Assembly: GCF_000275825.1 (NCBI RefSeq)
Contig: NZ_JH719942.1
Span: forward strand, 4,098,524-4,162,523
DNA length: 64,000 bases
From: Saprospira grandis DSM 2844
GTDB taxonomy: Bacteria > Bacteroidota > Bacteroidia > Chitinophagales > Saprospiraceae
Reading direction: 5' to 3'
Of this stretch, positions 9,669 to 19,587 are shown one piece after another. The notes beneath the pieces were generated by a model. The model saw nothing but the letters and a program-made list of their open reading frames with translations. It did no database searches and had not been told where the DNA came from. The position numbers and the translations under genes are program-made. Positions within the stretch are counted from its first letter, which is position 1. Each line of letters begins with the position of its first letter.

Positions 9669-12600
9669 CTATTGGGGCTGTAACATACGGAAATCGACAG
9701 GGATGACCCGAGAAATGCCCTGCTGCATGCTCACGCCATACATAACATCTACTGCGGCCATGGTTTTCTTATTATGCGTAACGATAATAAACTGAGAATT
9801 GGCCGAAAAATCCTTGATGATATTATTGAACTTGGCAATGTTGGTATCATCCAAAGGCGCATCCACCTCATCAAAGATACAGAAAGGGGCGGGTTTGAGC
9901 AGATAGAGCGAAAAGAGTAGAGCTGTAGCGGTCAGAGTTTTCTCTCCCCCCGAAAGCTGGTTGATAGAAAGCGGGCGTTTGCCCTTGGGCTTGGCAATAA
10001 TCTCGATGCGAGACTCTAATGGATTTTGCGGATCAGAAAGCAGCAGGTCGCAGGTATCATCTTCTAGGAAGAGAGAGCGGAACACCCGAATAAAATGCTC
10101 ACGGGCCTGTTCAAAGGCCTGCATAAACTTTTTGCTGGCTGTATCATCAATTTCCTCAATGGTTTGCATCAGGCTGTCCTTGGCCTCGATAAGGTCTTGC
10201 CGCTGCTCGCCAATAAAATCGAAGCGTTCCTTGGCCTCTTCAAAAGCCTCGATCGCCATTTCATTGACGGCCCCATAATTATTGATTCGCAGGCGGAGCT
10301 GCTCCACCTTTTGGTCCAATTCCTTTTCGGGCAGTTCGCTCTGGACCTCATGTGCTAAGAGCTGAGAGAGCTGCAGCTCAAACTCAATGCGGAGGCGCTC
10401 GGCGATATTAGACAACTGCATTTTGAGTTCGGCAAAACGTTCTTTTTGCAATTGAAAGAGCTCTTGTCGTTTTTGCAATTGTTTCTGGCCCTCTTCCCAA
10501 TGTTCTTCTAGGGTTTGGATTTCGCCACGGCCACTAAAGAATTGTTGCTCCACATCAGAGAGGCGAGCTTTGTAGAGCTGTCGGTCTTCATAGAATTCCT
10601 GCAGCTGCTTTTGGCTATCTTCTTGGGCCAGTAACAGGCTTTGCTCTTTCTTTTCGCCCTCCTCTAGGGCTTTTTGGTCTTGCTTGAGCTGTTGCTGCAG
10701 CTCTTGGGCCTGCCGTTGGGCAAACTGCCACTCTTTGTCTAGGCCCTCTAGGCGGTTTTGTTGCCTGAGCTGCTCAATATGTTTTTGGTTGTATTGAGAA
10801 GAGGCCTGAGAAAGCTCTTGGGCTTGTTCCTTAAAGGCCATATTCTTTTTACCCAGACGTCTTTGCAGTTGCTCCAATTGGTCTTCCTGAAACTCCAGCT
10901 CTCCCTCTATTTCCCTTTTGTCGTTCCGTATCTTTTTGAGCTCTGTGCGGAGCTGTTCCTTTTGACTTTTGGTTTCTGCCTTAAATTGCTCGAAGCCCTC
11001 CAGTTTTCCCTCCAAGCTAATATGCTTTTGCAAGAGCTGCTGATGGCCTCTTTCTGCGGTTTGGATCTCTCGGCTGCGGTCGGCTTGGCGCAATTGCTTT
11101 TGGCGCAGCCGCAATTCGTCTACGGCTTGCTGTAGGCCACTCACTGCTGTCTGCAATCGCTCAATTTCCTCGGCCAAAAGGGCCAAATTTTTCTTTCGCC
11201 CAATCTTTTTACCCTCAAAAGCGCCAACAGAGCCCCCTTTTAGGCTGTAGGGACCAAAACTGCGCTTTCCGTCTTTAGAGAGAAAATGTCCTGCGCTTTG
11301 AGCAGGCCGCTCTTGGCCCTCTTCCAATATATAGACCTGAGCGAATAGCTGTTGCGCCAGGGCTTCATAATCCGCTTCATAATCTACTAGCTCCAAAACG
11401 GCCCGAGCGCCCGGGACCGACAATTGTTTTTCGTCTTTGGGCGCTATCCAATCTAGGATAAAGAAGTTGGCTTTTCCCTTTTCTGCGGCCTCTAGTAGCT
11501 GTACCGCCTTATAGGCTTCTTCTGCCGTTTGGACCAGATAGTAGTTGAGGTAGGGAGAGAGGTAGTTTTCTACCGCTAAGCGATATTCTTCCGGACAATA
11601 GAAGAGGTCTGACAAGAGGATGGGCTTATCGGTCCAGCTATCGTTCTGATGCAAGAATTTTACAGATTGGGCATAGCCTTCCATGCTCTTGACCAAATCC
11701 TCCAACAACTTTTTTTCGTTGCTTTTGGCATCCAATAAACGGTTTTTCTGCTGCAAAAGCTGACTTTCGCTTTCTAGTTGTTGCTCTACGCTTTCTAGTT
11801 CGCTTTTTCGGATTTCTTCGGCCTGTTGCAGCCCTTCCAATATGCCTTTTTGGGTCTGTAGCTCCGTAGCACTTTCTCTATAGGCTAGCTTGACCTCCTT
11901 GAGCTCTTCGGCACGTAGGGCCAAACGCTCATCTATTTGTCGGTACTGCTTTTTGAGGTTATTTTGTTCCGTTTGATAGACCGCCATTTCTTTTTCGGCC
12001 CGCACCAAACGCTCTTGCATGCTTTTTTGCTCTTCCAGAAATTGTTCTACTTCTAGTTTAAGCGAGCCATGTTCCGAACGAATTTTAGCCACTTGTTCTT
12101 GGGCCTCATAGAGGGCGTCGGAAAGGATCTCTAGGACCTCTTCCTCGGTTTTCTTTTGCTGGGCATAGCGGTCGGCATTTTGTTGGGCCGCCGCTAGGCG
12201 TTCTTTGCCCGAGCGCAGACGGTCCAATAGTTTTTCTTTATTTTGCTGCAAAAAGAGGGCTTCTTGGGCCTTCATCTTTTGCTCGTTCTCTAGGCCCTTG
12301 ATGCGCCCAATCAACTGATTGAGCTTTTGCTGGGCGGCCGATAAACGCTGTTCTTTTTCTAGTTGGTCTCGCTTGGCCGAGCGCAAGCGCTCTTGCTCTA
12401 CTTCTTGCTCGCCTTGCCGTTTTTGGATCTGCTGCTGCTCTTGCGCCATCTTTTTTTCGAGCTCCGAATAATCTTTGCGCAAGCCCCTAATCCGAATGGC
12501 CTGTAGGTCAATGCTCAACTGTTTGTATTCGCTCTTGAGCTCTAGGTAGCGCTTGGCCCGCTTGGCCTGCCGCTCTAGGGTTTTGAGCTGTTGCTCCACC

Positions 12601-13190
12601 TCATGCAATAAATCTTCCACCCGCTCGAGGTCCTCCGCCGTTTGTTTGAGCTTGCGTAGGGTTTCTTTTTTGCGAATTTTATATTTAGAAATGCCCGCCG
12701 CCTGTTCAAATAGCTTGAGGCGGCTGTTGTCTTTATCCTGCAAAAGGTCATCGACCATACCCAGGGCAATAATGGCATAGGAGTCCGAGCCCATGCCCGT
12801 ATCAGAAAGGAGGTTGTTGATGTCTTTTAATCTACATTTGACTCCATTGAGGTAGTATTCGCCACTGCCATCTTTATGCAGCGCTCTTTTGATGGTCACT
12901 TCCTGAAATTCGGTGGGCAATACGCCTCGATCGTTTTCAAAGCGCAGACTCACCTCGGCCAAAGCGGCCGCTTTGCGCTTACTGGTCCCATTAAAAATTA
13001 CGCTGGTCATGCTGTCTGAACGGAGCTGTTTGGTTTTTTGCTCTCCCAACACCCAGCGAATCGAATCTACAATATTAGACTTTCCACAGCCATTAGAGCC
13101 CACAATCCCAATTACATCTTCCGAAAAATTGATGACCGTTTTCTCCGCAAAGCTCTTAAAGCCCTTTATTTCTAAACTTTTTAGTCGCAT
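9669..13190 (-). CDS. smc: Chromosome segregation ATPase SMC
   Basis: SMC forms the ring-shaped condensin that organises and segregates the chromosome. From the ATG at 13190 the product is 1173 residues, the usual length. The Walker A motif is GSNGCGKS at 31-38 (N-terminal ATPase half). Two very long coiled coils flank a hinge around 500-650. The C-terminal half carries the signature LSGGEKTL and the Walker B region FCIFDEVDAPLDD. A longer reading to 13223 would add 11 residues before the conserved MRLKSLEIKGFKSF. The ATG at 13190 is preferred because AAGGGGAAGT lies just upstream as a ribosome-binding site. Confidence 0.96.
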   Translation of the reverse strand: MRLKSLEIKGFKSFAEKTVINFSEDVIGIVGSNGCGKSNIVDSIRWVLGEQKTKQLRSDSMTSVIFNGTSKRKAAALAEVSLRFENDRGVLPTEFQEVTIKRALHKDGSGEYYLNGVKCRLKDINNLLSDTGMGSDSYAIIALGMVDDLLQDKDNSRLKLFEQAAGISKYKIRKKETLRKLKQTAEDLERVEDLLHEVEQQLKTLERQAKRAKRYLELKSEYKQLSIDLQAIRIRGLRKDYSELEKKMAQEQQQIQKRQGEQEVEQERLRSAKRDQLEKEQRLSAAQQKLNQLIGRIKGLENEQKMKAQEALFLQQNKEKLLDRLRSGKERLAAAQQNADRYAQQKKTEEEVLEILSDALYEAQEQVAKIRSEHGSLKLEVEQFLEEQKSMQERLVRAEKEMAVYQTEQNNLKKQYRQIDERLALRAEELKEVKLAYRESATELQTQKGILEGLQQAEEIRKSELESVEQQLESESQLLQQKNRLLDAKSNEKKLLEDLVKSMEGYAQSVKFLHQNDSWTDKPILLSDLFYCPEEYRLAVENYLSPYLNYYLVQTAEEAYKAVQLLEAAEKGKANFFILDWIAPKDEKQLSVPGARAVLELVDYEADYEALAQQLFAQVYILEEGQERPAQSAGHFLSKDGKRSFGPYSLKGGSVGAFEGKKIGRKKNLALLAEEIERLQTAVSGLQQAVDELRLRQKQLRQADRSREIQTAERGHQQLLQKHISLEGKLEGFEQFKAETKSQKEQLRTELKKIRNDKREIEGELEFQEDQLEQLQRRLGKKNMAFKEQAQELSQASSQYNQKHIEQLRQQNRLEGLDKEWQFAQRQAQELQQQLKQDQKALEEGEKKEQSLLLAQEDSQKQLQEFYEDRQLYKARLSDVEQQFFSGRGEIQTLEEHWEEGQKQLQKRQELFQLQKERFAELKMQLSNIAERLRIEFELQLSQLLAHEVQSELPEKELDQKVEQLRLRINNYGAVNEMAIEAFEEAKERFDFIGEQRQDLIEAKDSLMQTIEEIDDTASKKFMQAFEQAREHFIRVFRSLFLEDDTCDLLLSDPQNPLESRIEIIAKPKGKRPLSINQLSGGEKTLTATALLFSLYLLKPAPFCIFDEVDAPLDDTNIAKFNNIIKDFSANSQFIIVTHNKKTMAAVDVMYGVSMQQGISRVIPVDFRMLQPQ

Positions 13191-13261
13191 ACTTCCCCTT
13201 GATTTGAGCCCACAAAAATGCATTCTTCCAAGCAGAAAAGCAAATTTCTTTTCAAGGGGAA

Positions 13262-13398
13262 TTTGGGGCTTCCCCGCCCGCAGGGCGGGGCGCTATGTTG
13301 CGGGGCTCGCAAGCCTGCTCGGCCCTGCAGGCAGGCGATGCCTGCCTTTGGTCTGGCCCTTTGGGCCACCCCTCCACAGCGCTAAGCCGCTCATCCCT
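13262..13398 (+). repeat. GC-hairpin element, copy 5
   Basis: Points away from the smc start. Hairpin 1 arms are GCCC/GGGC. The core reads CTCGCAAGCCTGCTCGGCCC. Hairpin 2 is AGGCAGG/CCTGCCT around CGATG, the same as in copy 9. Hairpin 3 is GGCCCTTTGGGCC. Pairs in inverted orientation with copy 6 across about 115 bases. Confidence 0.85.
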
Positions 13399-13514
13399 CT
13401 TCTTTGCGCTAATTATAAGGCTCCGGCCACTAAGGAGGGCTGCTGTTTCCTAGACCTAAGTAAAGCGCTGAGGTTTTAGGGCCGAAGCCGAGCCCCAAGC
13501 CTGAAAAACCAAAG

Positions 13515-13645
13515 AAGAGCGGCTGAGCTGCCGAAGCAGGGCCGCCATAGGCGGCAGACCAAAGCGCTGAAAGCGCTGCAGGGCCGAGCAGACCTGCGAG
13601 CTGCGTAGTGGAGCGACCCGACCATAGGAAGGGGCAGCCCCAAAT
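13515..13645 (-). repeat. GC-hairpin element, copy 6
   Basis: Minus-strand partner of copy 5 with the exact core. Hairpin 1 arms are short (CCCC/GGGG type), hairpin 2 arms are AGCGCT/AGCGCT and hairpin 3 arms are GCCGCC/GGCGGC with a TAT loop. The pair fills the divergent promoter region between smc and the tricorn-like gene. The bases between the pair (13399-13514) hold nothing I recognise. Confidence 0.85.
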
Positions 13646-13769
13646 CATCCTGCAGCAGTTTATAAATAAAAGAGAAGCCGCTTTCGTCTAGTTAAAAAAA
13701 CATTGGTCGATATTATTCCTCATCTTGCCCAAGACTGCTTATTATCTAAGTTCATCAAAACAAGAACTT

Positions 13770-16700
13770 ATGCAAAAGATATTTGCTTCCTTTTGGTTGC
13801 TCTTTTTACTTCCCTTATGGACCCAAGCGCAGTTGCAAGATGCGCTCTGGATGCGCTATCCCGCTATTTCTCCCGATGGGCAAAGCATTGTATTTAGCTA
13901 TAAAGGCGATTTGTATAGTATGCCCGCTGCAGGTGGAGAGGCCAAGCCGCTCACGCAGCATAGCGCGCATGACTTCATGCCCGTTTGGTCCAAAGATAGC
14001 CGAAGCATCGCCTTCGCTTCTGACCGCTACGGCAATTTTGATATTTTCACGATGCCCGCAGAAGGTGGTGCCCCCAAGCGCCTTACTTTCCATTCTACAG
14101 ATGATTATCCCTCAGACTTTAGCGGAGATGGTCGCCGTATCTTCTTTAGCTCTCTGCGGATGGATGATGTCAAAAGCCAACAGTTTCCCTATGGCCGCTT
14201 GCCCGAGCTTTATGCCGTGCCCAGTAAAGGCGGAAGAGTAGAGCAAATCACCTCTGCCGCTGCCGAATACGCCAAAGTGAGCCGCAAAGGCGATATTTAC
14301 GTCTTTCAAGATAAAAAGGGCTATGAAGACCCTTGGCGCAAACATCATCAGTCTTCCGTTACTAGAGATATCTGGTTGTATGAGCCACTTAGAAACAAAA
14401 GCTTTAGCCGCCTGACGGATTTTGGCGGGGAAGACAGAGAGCCTGTCCTCTCTAAAGATGCCAAAACCCTCTACTACCTTTCAGAAGAATCGGGTAGCCT
14501 AAATGTCTACAGCCTAGAAATTCGAGGAAAAAAGAACAAAAAGCAATTGACCAACTTCGATAATCATCCCGTTCGCTTTTTGTCTATTTCTGATGAAGGC
14601 CTGCTTTGTTTCCAATACAATGGAGAGCTATATACTCTAAAGCCTGGCGCCAACGCCCAAAAACTGCAGGTACAAATTGCTAGCGATTGGCAGAGCAACC
14701 CGACGGAAATCGTCATGGCCAATCGGGCTGGGGAGTTTGCCCTTTCGCCCAATGGCAAAGAGGTCGCTTATGTCTATAGAGGGGAAATTTTTGTCTCTTC
14801 TATGGAAGCGGGCACAACCAAGCGCATTACCAATACCCCAGAGCAGGAGCGCAGCATTAGCTTTAGCCCTGATGGTCGCAGTATTCTCTATGCCTCGGAG
14901 CGAGAAGAAAGCTGGAACCTCTACCAAACTAGCTTGGTCCGCAAGGAAGAAAAGTATTTCTTTAACTCTACCTTGCTCCAAGAAGAAACTATTTTGGCCT
15001 CAGATAAAGAGACCTTCCAACCCGCTTATTCTCCCGATGGCAAGGAGGTGGCCTTTCTGGAAGAGCGCACAAGGCTCAAGGTCATTAACCTAGAGAGCAA
15101 GAAAGAGCGGACCATCTTGGAGAAAAACCGCAACTACTCTTATTCCGATGGCGATCAATACTACCAATGGTCTCCTGATGGCAAGTGGTTTTTGCTAGAG
15201 TTCTTGCAAGAAAACCAATGGATCTCTGAAATTGGTCTAGTGGCCGCCGATGGGAAAACCGCCCCTGTAAACCTTAGCCGTAGTGGCTATAATGATGGCC
15301 GCCCCAAATGGAGCATGAATGGAGAATCGCTCATTTGGTTCTCGGACCGCAAAGGCATGCGCAATCATGCCAGCTGGGGAAGCCAAAATGACGTTTTTGC
15401 CCTTTTCTTGACCCAAGACGCCTATGACCGCTACCGCCTGAGCAAAGAAGACTACCAATTGCTCAAAGAGGAGGAAGAGGAAAAGAAGAAAGCCAGCAAA
15501 AAGGAAGAGAAAAAGGATAAAACAGCGGAAAACAAGGAGCTCAAACCCCTAAACATCGAATTGGAGGGCCTCGAGGACCGCATTGCCCGCCTAACCATTC
15601 ATTCGGCTAGTTTGGCCGATGCCGTTTTAGACAAAGAAGGAGAAACCCTCTATTATCTGGCCGCCTTTGAAAAAGGCTATGATCTTTGGGCCACTAACTT
15701 ACGGAGCAAAAAGACGGAGATTGTCCAAAAACTGGGCGGCTCTGGCTCTTCACTCAGCCTAGATAAAAAAGGAGAGAAACTCTACTTTGGCCATAAAGGA
15801 CAAATTAAAGAGATGGAACTCAAGAGCAAGAAGGTAAAAACAATTCGCCTCAAAGGAGAAATGGAGCTACAGTCTGCCGAAGAACGAACCTATTTGTTTA
15901 ACCATATCTGGAGACAGGTAAAACGCAAGTTCTACCTAGAGGACCTTCATGGAGTAGATTGGGAGCTCTATAAAAAAGAGTATGCTCGCTTTCTGCCTCA
16001 TATTAACAATGGCTATGACTTTGCCGAGATGGCCAGCGAGCTGCTCGGAGAGCTAAATGCCTCGCATACAGGCTGCCGATATGCTCCCAACAGAAAAGGC
16101 GGAGACCAAACTGCTGCTTTGGGCATTTATATGGATTATGCCCATAATAAAGCGGGGATCAAAATTGCTAAAATCCTCAAAGGGAGTCCTTTGGACAAGG
16201 CTGATATAAAGGTTGCTGCTGGCGACATCATTGAGGCGATTGATGGACAGAAAATTGGCAAAGAGGATAATTTCTGGCCCTTACTCAACCGCAAGGCAGG
16301 GGACTATATCCTGCTCACCATCTATAATAGTAAAGAAAAGAGCCGCCAAGACATCCGCATCAAGCCTATTTCTTTTGGCCAAGAGTTCAATCTCCGCTAT
16401 GAGGATTGGGTAGAAAGTCGCCACAAAATGGTCGAAGAACTTTCTGATGGCCAATTGGGCTATGTGCATGTCAAGGGCATGAATAACTCGGCTTTCCAGC
16501 AGGTCTATTCCGATGCCTTGGGCCGTCATTACAACAAAAAGGCCCTAATCGTAGATACTCGCTTCAATGGCGGGGGCTGGTTGCATGACGACTTGGCCAG
16601 CTTCCTCAGCGGAGAGGTCTATCTCAAAATCCGCCCAAGAGGACAAAAGATCGGTACAGAGCCTATGTTCAAATGGTCGCGCCCCTCGGTGGTCCTCATG

Positions 16701-17021
16701 AGCGAAGGCAACTACTCCGACGCCCATATGTTCCCCTATGTATACAAGGCCTTGGGCATCGGCAAACTGATCGGTATGCCTGTGCCAGGTACGGCCACCG
16801 CCGTATGGTGGGAGCGCCTACAAAATGGTATGGTCTTCGGCATTCCGCAGGTGGGCATGGAAACCCTAGAGGGCCAATTGCTAGAAAATACGCAACTAGA
16901 GCCCGACATCATGGTCCGAAACGATTATGAGAAGATGCTCAATGGTAGAGATGAGCAAATTGAGGCGGCGGTAAAAGAATTGCAGCGGCAACTCAAAGCT
17001 CAAAATATAGATAAGCAATAG
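13770..17021 (+). CDS. Tricorn-like S41 protease with beta-propeller and PDZ domains
   Basis: A 1083-residue exported serine protease. The ATG at 13770 gives a good signal peptide (MQKIFASFWLLFLLPLWTQA); the longer reading from 13725 adds an unlikely leader. Residues of about 25-580 contain PD40/WD-like repeats (AISPDGQSIVF, ALSPNGKEVAYV, AYSPDGKEVAFL). A lysine/glutamate-rich linker follows. A PDZ domain spans about 780-860 and the S41 core follows. Catalytic residues align with archaeal tricorn: Ser765-His766 (NASHTG), nucleophile Ser983 (GNYSDAH) and Glu1039 (LLENTQLEPD); the spacing matches tricorn Ser745, His746, Ser965, Glu1023. A periplasmic peptide-degrading role is likely. Confidence 0.92.
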   Translation: MQKIFASFWLLFLLPLWTQAQLQDALWMRYPAISPDGQSIVFSYKGDLYSMPAAGGEAKPLTQHSAHDFMPVWSKDSRSIAFASDRYGNFDIFTMPAEGGAPKRLTFHSTDDYPSDFSGDGRRIFFSSLRMDDVKSQQFPYGRLPELYAVPSKGGRVEQITSAAAEYAKVSRKGDIYVFQDKKGYEDPWRKHHQSSVTRDIWLYEPLRNKSFSRLTDFGGEDREPVLSKDAKTLYYLSEESGSLNVYSLEIRGKKNKKQLTNFDNHPVRFLSISDEGLLCFQYNGELYTLKPGANAQKLQVQIASDWQSNPTEIVMANRAGEFALSPNGKEVAYVYRGEIFVSSMEAGTTKRITNTPEQERSISFSPDGRSILYASEREESWNLYQTSLVRKEEKYFFNSTLLQEETILASDKETFQPAYSPDGKEVAFLEERTRLKVINLESKKERTILEKNRNYSYSDGDQYYQWSPDGKWFLLEFLQENQWISEIGLVAADGKTAPVNLSRSGYNDGRPKWSMNGESLIWFSDRKGMRNHASWGSQNDVFALFLTQDAYDRYRLSKEDYQLLKEEEEEKKKASKKEEKKDKTAENKELKPLNIELEGLEDRIARLTIHSASLADAVLDKEGETLYYLAAFEKGYDLWATNLRSKKTEIVQKLGGSGSSLSLDKKGEKLYFGHKGQIKEMELKSKKVKTIRLKGEMELQSAEERTYLFNHIWRQVKRKFYLEDLHGVDWELYKKEYARFLPHINNGYDFAEMASELLGELNASHTGCRYAPNRKGGDQTAALGIYMDYAHNKAGIKIAKILKGSPLDKADIKVAAGDIIEAIDGQKIGKEDNFWPLLNRKAGDYILLTIYNSKEKSRQDIRIKPISFGQEFNLRYEDWVESRHKMVEELSDGQLGYVHVKGMNNSAFQQVYSDALGRHYNKKALIVDTRFNGGGWLHDDLASFLSGEVYLKIRPRGQKIGTEPMFKWSRPSVVLMSEGNYSDAHMFPYVYKALGIGKLIGMPVPGTATAVWWERLQNGMVFGIPQVGMETLEGQLLENTQLEPDIMVRNDYEKMLNGRDEQIEAAVKELQRQLKAQNIDKQ

Positions 17022-17042
17022 ACTAAGCATCCTATAATGGAA

Positions 17043-17079
17043 GAGGCAGTAACTTTAGGGTGGCTGTCTCTTTTTTTTG
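17043..17079 (+). terminator. Terminator of the tricorn-like protease gene
   Basis: AGAGGCAG (17043-17050) pairs with CTGTCTCT (17065-17072) with one G-T pair and is followed by T8. The T-tract runs straight into GC-hairpin element copy 7. Confidence 0.6.
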
Positions 17080-17213
17080 GGGCTGCCCCTCCCTATGGTC
17101 GGGTCGCTCCACTACGCAGCTCGCTGTTCGCTCGGCCCTGCAGCCCTTCGGGCTTTGGTCTGCCGCCTGCGGCGGCCCTGCTTCGGCAGCTCAGCCTGCG
17201 GGCGCTTTGCGCC
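17075..17213 (+). repeat. GC-hairpin element, copy 7
   Basis: Follows a terminator T-tract. The core is diverged (CTCGCTGTTCGCTCGGCCC). Hairpin 2 is AGCCCTTCGGGCT, hairpin 3 arms are GCCGCC/GGCGGC and hairpin 4 is GGGCGCTTTGCGCCC. Same orientation as both flanking genes. Confidence 0.85.
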
Positions 17214-17301
17214 CTGCTAGACCCAAGGGCCCTTTTGTAGATTATTTTTTTGGCCAAAAAAATGTATTTTGCAGCTTATCAAGGACCATATAAATCAACC
17301 T

Positions 17302-18393
17302 ATGTTTCAATTTGAGTTTAGAGGGCGGCCCTTCAAGCTGCAACGTTATCCGCAGAGCAACAATCGCTCTTTAGTGCCAGTCTCTGCCGCTCAGGCTTAT
17401 CTGCTTCGCCTATTAGAAGAGGGGGAGCTCCCAATTACAGAACAGCCATTGATTTACAATGATCGTTTTGGGGCTTGGGCCTTGGCCTTATCGGGCTGGC
17501 AGCCGCAGTTGGTGCCCAATTATGCCTCTCAGAAGAAGGCTTGGACCAAAAACTGCTTGCTCAATGGCTTAGATTTGGACCAATTGAATTATTGCCTCCC
17601 TTTAGCACAGGCCAAGGCTTGCTCGCAGGCCTTTATGCTGGTCCCCAAATCTATGGACCTCTTCGAGCTGCAACTACAGCAGGCGCATCTGGCCCTAAAA
17701 GAAGATGGGAGCATACATGCCGCCTTTATGACTCGGCATTTTACGCCTAGCATGCTGCAGTTGGCCCAAAAATACTTTGAGCAAGTGGAGCAATCTAGAG
17801 CTTGGAAAAAAGCACGCATCTTGAGCATGCGGGGCAAAAAGCCCTTGGCTGGCCAAGCCTTAACTCGGAGCATTTATTATGAAAGTGATAGCTATCAACA
17901 ATATTATGGAGTTTTTTCGGCCAAGCAGGTGGACAAGGGCAGCCGCTTCTTTATCGAAAACTGGTTAGTGCAGGAAGAAGAGGGGCAGTTATTGGACCTC
18001 GCCTGCGGCAATGGCATTTTGGCCCATCAATATCTTAAGCGAGCGCCGAAAATGCAGGCCCAACTAACCGATGATGCTTATCTGGCCATTGCCTCTAGCC
18101 AACTAAATTTGCCCGATACCCCTGCGGTCTGGACCGATGAGCTCTCGCATATTCCTGCAGGCAGTCTGGACCTAGTCCTTAGCAATCCGCCTTTTCATTT
18201 TGGGCATGAAAACAATATAGAAGTGAGTCTGGGCCTTTTTCAGGCGGTCAAGCCACTGCTAAAGCCCAATGGAAGCATGCAAATTGTGGCCAATCGACAT
18301 TTAAATTATAGCAGTCATCTAGAGCGCATTTATGCTAGAGTAGATTGCCTGGCCCAAAACCTCGCTTTTGAGGTCTTGAGAGTAGAATTGTAA
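17302..18393 (+). CDS. rlmG: RlmG/RsmC-type rRNA guanine-N2 methyltransferase
   Basis: About 363 residues from the ATG at 17302; an in-frame TTG at 17269 is less likely. The C-terminal half is a class I SAM methyltransferase: motif I LLDLACGNGIL, then the substrate motif NPPFHFGH, then the late strand IVANRHLNY. The NPPFH and NRHL motifs are typical of the RsmC/RlmG family, which makes m2G in rRNA; NRHL favours RlmG (23S G1835) over RsmC. The N-terminal half is a diverged copy of the methyltransferase fold, as in that family. The target base is inferred. The next gene starts 12 bases downstream. Confidence 0.75.
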   Translation: MFQFEFRGRPFKLQRYPQSNNRSLVPVSAAQAYLLRLLEEGELPITEQPLIYNDRFGAWALALSGWQPQLVPNYASQKKAWTKNCLLNGLDLDQLNYCLPLAQAKACSQAFMLVPKSMDLFELQLQQAHLALKEDGSIHAAFMTRHFTPSMLQLAQKYFEQVEQSRAWKKARILSMRGKKPLAGQALTRSIYYESDSYQQYYGVFSAKQVDKGSRFFIENWLVQEEEGQLLDLACGNGILAHQYLKRAPKMQAQLTDDAYLAIASSQLNLPDTPAVWTDELSHIPAGSLDLVLSNPPFHFGHENNIEVSLGLFQAVKPLLKPNGSMQIVANRHLNYSSHLERIYARVDCLAQNLAFEVLRVEL

Positions 18394-18405
18394 AATAATA
18401 GGCAG

Positions 18406-19380
18406 ATGAACTATTCTTGGAGCTTTGTCCTCGCTCTTTTTTTATCCTTTAATCTAAATGCGCAGTATGCGCCTGCCGCTGGGCAGGCAGGAAGCACAGC
18501 CTTGCATAAGGATTCTATCCTTTGGGCCGATTGGGGAGTAACTCCTTATATCTGGAGCAGAGGACCGCAGGATATTAGTCAGGCCCAGCTAGGTTTGGCT
18601 AGCAATGGGCAGCCCGCTGCGGCGGCGGGCCCCGCTGGAGATGGAACCGTTTTCAGCCTTGGCGATGGCGGCCAAGCCACTTACTACATCCATCCGCCAA
18701 TTATTGATGGAACAGGGCCAGATTTTGCCATCTTTGAAAATGGCTTTAGTGATAGCTTTTTGGAGTTGGCCTTTGTAGAGGTCAGTTCCAATGGAGTGGA
18801 CTTTGTGCGCTTTCCTGCGGTCTCCCTAACCGATACGGCCCAGCAAGTGGGGGGATTTGGGGCCTTGGAGGCCAGTAAAATTCATAATTTAGCGGGAAAA
18901 TACCGAGCAAACTATGGGACCCCCTTCGATTTATTGGAACTGGCAGATTCTAATCGGGTAGACATTAACAATATAACCTATGTTCGTATAGTGGATGTAG
19001 TGGGCCATATTGGCGAATATGGAAGCTATGATAGTCGGGGGCAGCTGATTAACGATCCTTGGCCCACGCCCTTTCCCTCTTCGGGCTTTGATTTGGATGC
19101 CTTGGGGGTGATTCATCAGCGGCCATTGGGCCTAACTCCTTTGGCCGAAGCGGAACCCTTAAAGATTTGGCCCAATCCCTTGCCCAAGGCGAGAGCACTA
19201 CAATTGAGTGTAGCCTATGAGGCTGGAGCAAAACTATATATATATAACATGCAGGGCCAATTGGTCAAGAGCGTGCAGCCCAATGGGCCAAAAATTAGCC
19301 TTTCTTTGGCAGAATTGCCCGCAGCTAACTATATTATAGGCTATAAGGGGCAATTGGCCCGGCTAATTTTGCTGCCTTAG
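18406..19380 (+). CDS. T9SS-sorted surface protein
   Basis: A 324-residue protein with signal peptide MNYSWSFVLALFLSFNLNAQ. The middle is a beta-rich domain with DGTGPDFAIFENGF and FVEVSSNGVDFVRFP, a pattern I know from Bacteroidota cell-surface proteins of unknown ligand. It ends in a T9SS type A sorting domain (IWPNPLPKARALQLSVAY ... ARLILLP). It should be exported and attached or released by the T9SS. It lies 12 bases after the RlmG-like gene, so they may be co-transcribed. Function unknown. Confidence 0.8.
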   Translation: MNYSWSFVLALFLSFNLNAQYAPAAGQAGSTALHKDSILWADWGVTPYIWSRGPQDISQAQLGLASNGQPAAAAGPAGDGTVFSLGDGGQATYYIHPPIIDGTGPDFAIFENGFSDSFLELAFVEVSSNGVDFVRFPAVSLTDTAQQVGGFGALEASKIHNLAGKYRANYGTPFDLLELADSNRVDINNITYVRIVDVVGHIGEYGSYDSRGQLINDPWPTPFPSSGFDLDALGVIHQRPLGLTPLAEAEPLKIWPNPLPKARALQLSVAYEAGAKLYIYNMQGQLVKSVQPNGPKISLSLAELPAANYIIGYKGQLARLILLP

Positions 19381-19404
19381 GGTCAAAACGGCTTTTGCGG
19401 TTTT

Positions 19405-19545
19405 GCAGGGCGCGAAGCGCCCGCAGGCCTAGCGATGTGAAAGGGTGGCCCAAAGGGCCAGACCCAGGCGCTGCAAGCGCCGCAGGGCCGAGCAGAGCTG
19501 CGAGCCCTGAAACGTAGCGCCTGCCGAAGGCAGGAGGCCCCAAAA
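19405..19545 (-). repeat. GC-hairpin element, copy 8
   Basis: Opposite to the flanking plus-strand genes. Its T-rich end faces the rocD start 43 bases away. The core has a single change (CTCGCAGCTCTGCTCGGCCC). Hairpin 1 arms are CTGCC/GGCAG, hairpin 2 arms are GGCGC/GCGCC, and hairpin 4 arms are GGGCGC/GCGCCC. Confidence 0.85.
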
Positions 19546-19587
19546 GAAAAGAAATTTACTGACAATTGAATATATAAACAGCTAGCT

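Noticed and set aside
13725..13769. Longer start for the tricorn-like protease
   Set aside because: The extra 15 residues precede a complete signal peptide that begins at 13770.
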